Source of the DNA: Dyella amyloliquefaciens
GTDB taxonomy: Bacteria; Pseudomonadota; Gammaproteobacteria; Xanthomonadales; Rhodanobacteraceae
Direction: 5' to 3'
Length of the DNA: 64,000 nt
Assembly: GCF_004296575.1 (NCBI RefSeq)
Contig: NZ_SAYT01000001.1
Location: forward strand, 310,001-374,000
Below, one piece after another: positions 60,011-64,000 of the stretch. Positions within the stretch are counted from its first letter, which is position 1. Every line of letters starts with the position of its first letter. Under the pieces are notes generated by a model. It did not search any database. It was not told the DNA's origin and saw nothing but the letters and a program-made list of their open reading frames with translations. The translations under genes were made by a program, and so were the position numbers.

Positions 60011-62427
60011 AGGGCCACGATCAGGTCGAGCACGCGCGTGGCGAGTGATTTGAGCGAGCGTTCCTGCTGTTCGTCCGCGGCCAGCACCGGGCCGACGCAG
60101 GCCGGGCAGCCGGCATGGCAATCGCAGCGGTGCACCAGTTCGCGGGCCAGGCGTACGAGGTCTTCGCGTCGCTCATACAGGGGCGCACTGAGGCCCACAC
60201 CGCCGGGGAACGCGTCGTACAGGTATAGCGTGGGCACGAACGGGCCCTGCAGCACGGCTTCGTCTTCGCCGAAGCCGGCGCGCATCTGCGCGCGGCCGTT
60301 GGCGTCAGGCGTGGCGAACCACGCACCGTCGCCGCTGCCCACGGCTTTCTGCAGGTCACGCGCCTCGGCCATCACGGCGACGGTGGCGACGATATGCAGC
60401 GCGTGCGCCGCGGCCAGGAAACCATCAAGCGCTTCCTGGCGATGATCGAAGGCCTGTTCCAGCACACGCTGCGGCAGTTGCCACCACACGGCGGTGGTGT
60501 GCAGCTCCAGGTCGGGCAGGTTCACCGGGCCGTAGCCGATGTTCTCGTGGGTGTAGTAGCGGATCTTCTTGTAGCCGGCGACGCGTCGCGCCACATGCAC
60601 TTCGCCGTGATGCGCGCTGCCACGCCCCGCCGGCGAGCCGTCGAATGCTTCCAGCACCTTGAGCTTGGTGTAGTCGATCGCGTCGGTGTAGTAATCGACC
60701 TGCGTGCGCGTGACGTAGGCCTTGCGGCCGGTCCAGTCCAGCTTCTCGACCTGATAGGGCACTGACTGGATCATGTGGATCGCACCCTCGTACAGCGTGA
60801 GCGAGGCGGCGCTGAAATCTACTTCCGCCACGATGGTCTGCCGGCCTTCGGTGCGATCGACCACCACGAAGTTGCCATCTGCGACCGAGCGCAGCGACAC
60901 CGCGTTGGCCGGATAGCTGTCGGCGATCCATTCGAAACGTTCGCCTTCCTGATGCAGCACGCCTTCCTCGCCCAGCACCTGCAGCCACGGTGTGGCGTCC
61001 TGCGGGCCATACAGTTCGCCGTTGCGAAACGGCAGTTCAAAAGCGGCGCAGCGGATGTGGTCGAGCAGGATCAGCGGCTGATCGGGCGCGATGCGCGCAT
61101 GTTCCGGCGGTGCACCCTGGAAGAATTCGGGATGGCGCACGAGGTACTGATCCAGCGGATCGCTGCTGGCGACCAGCACGCCCAGCGACGCCTGCTGGCG
61201 ACGACCCGCGCGACCGAAGCGCTGCCATGTGGCGGCGACGCTGCCGGGATAGCCGTTGAGCACCACCACATCCAGCGCGCCGATATCGACACCGAGTTCC
61301 AGCGCCGACGTGCTGACGATGCCGTCCACCTGTCCCGCACGCATCTCGCGCTCGGCGGCGCGGCGCTCGGTCGGCAGGTAGCCGCCGCGATAGGCGCGGA
61401 TGCGCGGCGGCTTGCGCGGGTCGCTGTCGAACACGTCCTTCAGGTATTTGGTGAGCACTTCCACCATCAGACGCGACTGCGCGAAGACCAGGGTCTTCAA
61501 TCCGGCACGGATCGCTGTGCGCGCGATGCGGTTGGATTGCGAACGCGCCGAGGCACGCAGGCCAAGGTCCGGGTTCACCACCGGTGGGTTCCACAGCAGC
61601 ACGTGCTTCTCGCCCACCGGTGCGCCGCTTTCGGTGATGGCGGTGACCGGTTGTTCGATCAGCGCACTGGCGTGTTCGGCGGGGTTGCCGATGGTGGCCG
61701 AGCACAGAATGAATTGCGGCGACACGCCATAGAACGCGCATATGCGTTGCAGGCGGCGCAGCACGTTGGCGACGTGCGAGCCGAACACGCCACGATAGGT
61801 ATGCACTTCGTCGATCACCACATAGCGCAGGTTCTCGAAGAACTGAGCCCACTTGGTGTGATGCGGCAGGATCGCCTGGTGCAGCATGTCCGGATTGCTC
61901 ACCACGATGTCGCCATGCAGGCGGATCGCCTGTCGCGCATCGCCGGGTGTGTCGCCGTCGAAGGTGAAGGCCTTCACGCCCAGTCCGCCGGCCTGGTTGA
62001 GCTCCAGCAGCTCGGCCACCTGGTCCTGCGCCAGCGCCTTGGTGGGAAACAGGAACAGCGCCTTGGCGCGCTGGCGGATCGCCGCGCTGATCACCGGCAG
62101 CGTGTAGCACAGCGACTTGCCCGACGCGGTGGGCGTGGCGATCACCACGTGCTTGCCGGCCGCGGTGGCATCCCAGGCCTGCGCCTGGTGATCGTAGAGC
62201 TGCTCGATGCCACGGGAGCGCAGCGCCTGCGCCAGCGCGGGCGGCATGTCGCCGGGCAGCGGTGCGAAACGACCCTCGCGCGCGGGCTGCACGAACGAGC
62301 CGGTGATGCGGTCGCCGTAGCGTTTGGTCAGCCGGCTCGCCAACTGGTCGCCCCCGAGCACGGGCGCAGCCAGCGCGCCGTCCTGGCGTACCGCGCGCCG
62401 GGCGAAGGGATTGGGCAGGGCATTCAT
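60007..62427 (-). CDS. DEAD/DEAH-box helicase with DUF1998 domain, YprA/MrfA-like
   Basis: An 806-aa superfamily 2 helicase. It shows Q-motif-like YDHQAQAWDA, Walker A ATPTASGKSLCY (about residue 90), motif II DEVHTYRGVFGSH, motif III SATIGNP, and the C-terminal core with STSALELGVDIGALD and RFGRAGRR. The DUF1998 region ends with a four-cysteine cluster CDCHAGCPACVG (C-x-C-x3-C-x2-C), the zinc site of MrfA. In Bacillus, MrfA unwinds DNA with 3'-5' polarity for mitomycin C repair. The ATG at 62427 has GGACGGAA upstream; a start at 62457 is also possible. It is coupled to the exonuclease gene downstream. Confidence 0.92.
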   Translation of the reverse strand: MNALPNPFARRAVRQDGALAAPVLGGDQLASRLTKRYGDRITGSFVQPAREGRFAPLPGDMPPALAQALRSRGIEQLYDHQAQAWDATAAGKHVVIATPTASGKSLCYTLPVISAAIRQRAKALFLFPTKALAQDQVAELLELNQAGGLGVKAFTFDGDTPGDARQAIRLHGDIVVSNPDMLHQAILPHHTKWAQFFENLRYVVIDEVHTYRGVFGSHVANVLRRLQRICAFYGVSPQFILCSATIGNPAEHASALIEQPVTAITESGAPVGEKHVLLWNPPVVNPDLGLRASARSQSNRIARTAIRAGLKTLVFAQSRLMVEVLTKYLKDVFDSDPRKPPRIRAYRGGYLPTERRAAEREMRAGQVDGIVSTSALELGVDIGALDVVVLNGYPGSVAATWQRFGRAGRRQQASLGVLVASSDPLDQYLVRHPEFFQGAPPEHARIAPDQPLILLDHIRCAAFELPFRNGELYGPQDATPWLQVLGEEGVLHQEGERFEWIADSYPANAVSLRSVADGNFVVVDRTEGRQTIVAEVDFSAASLTLYEGAIHMIQSVPYQVEKLDWTGRKAYVTRTQVDYYTDAIDYTKLKVLEAFDGSPAGRGSAHHGEVHVARRVAGYKKIRYYTHENIGYGPVNLPDLELHTTAVWWQLPQRVLEQAFDHRQEALDGFLAAAHALHIVATVAVMAEARDLQKAVGSGDGAWFATPDANGRAQMRAGFGEDEAVLQGPFVPTLYLYDAFPGGVGLSAPLYERREDLVRLARELVHRCDCHAGCPACVGPVLAADEQQERSLKSLATRVLDLIVAL

Positions 62428-62792
62428 CGGCGCATTCCGTCCGGCAGGGGAGTGCATTGCAGCGTCGGACCGTCTCAGTTCGTGAGATTGGGAGAGCCTT
62501 GAGCCCCTCTCCCTTCGGGAGAGGGGTTGGGGAGAGGGTGCGGGCTTGCCGCGACTTTGATGGTTTCGCTCCACCGTGAAGGTGGCAATGCCGCCCGCAC
62601 CCTCATCCGCTGCGACCAACGGAAGTCCCCGTGGGACCGGCAGCTTCTCCCGGGGGGAGAAGGGCTCCACCTCGCAGGCTTGGTCGATCCCCCCGGAGGG
62701 AAAAGGCTTCGACCTCATGCCCTTAAGCGATTCATAAGCGTTACACCCCATAATGGTCCCGCAATTGCCGGAATCGCTGGAGCCACCGTTTC
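62428..62792. other. Intergenic region with repeats between the helicase and the two-component genes
   Basis: A 365-base gap between divergently transcribed genes. More than 160 bases of it are taken up by inverted repeats (listed separately). The promoters of the mrf-like pair and of the response regulator must lie here; no clear -35/-10 pair was found. Confidence 0.5.
62504..62668. repeat. Second inverted pair of CCCCTCTCCC repeats
   Basis: CCCCTCTCCCTTCGGGAGAG opens the plus-oriented copy, which continues into GGGTTGGGGAGAGGGTGCGG (62504-62543). A more divergent inverted partner runs from GCCCGCACCCTCATCC (from 62593) to CTTCTCCCGGGGGGAGAAGG (to 62668). The family is the same as at 4382-4516. 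Confidence 0.75.
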
Positions 62793-63458
62793 GTGCACAT
62801 CCTTCTGGTCGAAGACGACGCGCAGCTCGGCGCCGCCATCCAGCGCGCGCTGGAGCGCCTGAGTTACACGGTGTCGTGGCTGCGCGACGGACGCTCGGCG
62901 TTGAACGCCATCCGCGACCGCTCGGCGGACCTGATCCTGCTCGATCTTGGCCTGCCGGGCCGTGATGGCATTGAGGTACTGGTGGAGGCGCGCCGCGCGC
63001 GCATCGAAACGCCGGTGCTGGTGATGACCGCGCGCGACGGCCTGTCGGCCCGCGTCGACGGCCTCGATGCCGGCGCGGACGACTACCTCACCAAACCGTT
63101 CCATGTGGAAGAGCTGGCCGCGCGCATCCGCTCGCTCAGCCGGCGCATGCGCGGGCTGGCGGTCAATCGCATCGACGTGGGTGCGGTGAGCCTGGACGTC
63201 GGTACGTCCGAAGTGTCCTTCCGCGGCGAGCCGGTGGATCTGACGCGTCGCGAATTCGCGCTGCTGCAGGCGCTGCTGGAAAACGCCGGCAAGCTGGTGC
63301 GACGCGAGAGCCTGGAGAATTCGCTGTACGGCCTGGACCACGTGGTCGGCAACAATGCGCTGGAAGTGCTGGTGCATTCGCTGCGTCGCAAGCTCAGTTT
63401 CGAGACGATCCGCAACGTGCGCGGCTTCGGTTACATGATCCCGCGGGACCCCAAGTGA
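62793..63458 (+). CDS. OmpR-family response regulator
   Basis: A 221-aa two-component regulator. The receiver domain has an acidic pocket (VEDD, residues 6-9), the phospho-acceptor Asp51 (LILLDLGLPG), a switch Thr (VLVMTARDG) and Lys in DYLTKPFHVEEL. The C-terminal winged HTH includes VDLTRREFALLQALLENAGKL and NALEVLVHSLRRKLSFETIRNVRGFGYMI. The overall pattern is of the PhoP/QseB/PmrA group. The start is GTG. Its stop overlaps the GTG of the kinase gene. Confidence 0.95.
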   Translation: MHILLVEDDAQLGAAIQRALERLSYTVSWLRDGRSALNAIRDRSADLILLDLGLPGRDGIEVLVEARRARIETPVLVMTARDGLSARVDGLDAGADDYLTKPFHVEELAARIRSLSRRMRGLAVNRIDVGAVSLDVGTSEVSFRGEPVDLTRREFALLQALLENAGKLVRRESLENSLYGLDHVVGNNALEVLVHSLRRKLSFETIRNVRGFGYMIPRDPK

Positions 63459-64000
63459 AGCCCGGCAGCCTGCGTTCCCGCCTGCGCTGGTTGATTCTCG
63501 GCGTGATCGCCGTGGTGCTGTTGCCGCTGGGCGTATTCAGCATCAAGCGCACCATCCACGAAGTGGCCGAGCTGTCCGATGGGCGACTGGCGCAGTCGGC
63601 GCGCACGCTGCAGGTGATGATCGGCAATGTCGGCCTCGAGGCCATCCAGCATCATGCGGGGGAGGGCGGGGTGGTGGTGCCGATCACCACCAAGTCCACG
63701 CAGGAGCTGGTGCTGCATGGGCATACCTACGAATCCGAAGTCGGCTTCCAGGTCTTCGACAGCCAGGGTCATCCGTTGATGGTGACGGGCAATATCGCCG
63801 ACCTGCCGCCGCTGACCATGAGCCATGTCGGCTTCCAGGACGTGCGGTTGGGCCGGTATCGCTGGCGCCTGTTCACGTTGCCGCCCACGCCCGAAGGCGT
63901 GGTCGTCCGCGCGGCCGAACGCTATGACAGTCGACGCGACATCACGCGGGCGCTATGGATGGAATACGCACTGCCGCCGTTGATCGCGCTGCCCGTGCTG
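63455..64000 (+). CDS. Sensor histidine kinase, N-terminal part (cut by window end)
   Basis: The frame starts at a GTG overlapping the response regulator stop (GTGA) and stays open for 182 codons to the window edge. The visible part has TM1 (WLILGVIAVVLLPLGVFSI, residues about 12-30) and a periplasmic domain of about 140 residues with EVGFQVFDSQGHPLMVTG, the style of the QseC/two-component sensor N-terminal domain. A second membrane segment begins (YALPPLIALPVL) at the edge. The kinase core lies outside the window. Confidence 0.9.
   Translation, partial: MKPGSLRSRLRWLILGVIAVVLLPLGVFSIKRTIHEVAELSDGRLAQSARTLQVMIGNVGLEAIQHHAGEGGVVVPITTKSTQELVLHGHTYESEVGFQVFDSQGHPLMVTGNIADLPPLTMSHVGFQDVRLGRYRWRLFTLPPTPEGVVVRAAERYDSRRDITRALWMEYALPPLIALPVL

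Overview
The window comes from a high-GC gammaproteobacterial chromosome, most likely family Rhodanobacteraceae (Dyella/Luteibacter/Rhodanobacter type). This is inferred from the Xanthomonas-like type II secretion gene order E-F-G-H-I-J-K-L-M-N-D, a long TonB-dependent receptor of the kind abundant in Xanthomonadales, an NsrR/quinol nitric oxide reductase pair, and short inverted 'CCCTCTCCCC' and 'TAGGAGCGCACCC' repeats between genes. No rRNA, tRNA, CRISPR array, insertion sequence or prophage was seen. Most DNA is tightly packed coding sequence, and many start/stop codons overlap (ATGA or GTGA).

Layout. 1-2.3 kb: the end of an exported methyltransferase-like protein, rluE, a REP-like pair and tatD. 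2.6-13.6 kb: a complete 11-gene type II secretion operon (gspE to gspD). 13.7-20.3 kb: helicase hrpB, a His/Gly-rich exported protein, a CPBP membrane protease, a beta-lactamase-fold serine hydrolase and a MliC-type lysozyme-inhibitor lipoprotein. 20.5-26 kb: a TonB-dependent receptor followed by an exported two-lobed DTG aspartic-protease-like protein, proline iminopeptidase and a UBP zinc-finger protein. 26-31.4 kb (minus strand): a compact transport operon of AI-2E-type permease, NodT outer membrane factor, HlyD adaptor, DUF2955/FUSC-like permease and a small K+ channel. 31.7-32.4 kb: a frameshifted remnant of an XRE/MmyB regulator. 32.6-40.8 kb: msrA, a CGNR zinc-finger regulator divergent from an EamA exporter, an aldo/keto reductase, an ICMT-like methyltransferase, an OprD-type porin, an AraC regulator divergent from a Tat-exported dehalogenase-like hydrolase, and MarC.

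41.4-49 kb: an anaerobic carbon module, with pflB, pflA and an AAE-family carboxylate/amino-acid exchanger on the plus strand converging on ackA, a short pta and a GNAT acetyltransferase on the minus strand. Together they would turn pyruvate into formate plus acetyl-CoA, then acetyl phosphate, acetate and ATP. 49-51.5 kb: an MFS transporter and a second copy of the exported methyltransferase-like protein. 51.6-55.5 kb: a nitric oxide module (diheme cytochrome c, quinol-dependent norB, nsrR). The norB promoter carries a candidate FNR/Anr box and an NsrR palindrome at positions that fit oxygen-dependent activation and NO-relieved repression. 55.5-59 kb: a chloroperoxidase-like hydrolase and a biodegradative-type ornithine decarboxylase. 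59.1-62.4 kb: an exonuclease/helicase pair resembling Bacillus MrfB/MrfA. 62.8-64 kb: an OmpR-type response regulator and the start of its histidine kinase, cut by the window edge.

The main themes are protein secretion, envelope defence and efflux, and survival at low oxygen with nitrogen stress. The most notable observations are the norB control region, the two-lobed aspartic-protease-like protein behind a TonB receptor, SAM-methyltransferase-fold proteins that carry an export signal, a T2SS ATPase without the usual tetracysteine site, the five-gene efflux operon, and the decayed regulator.
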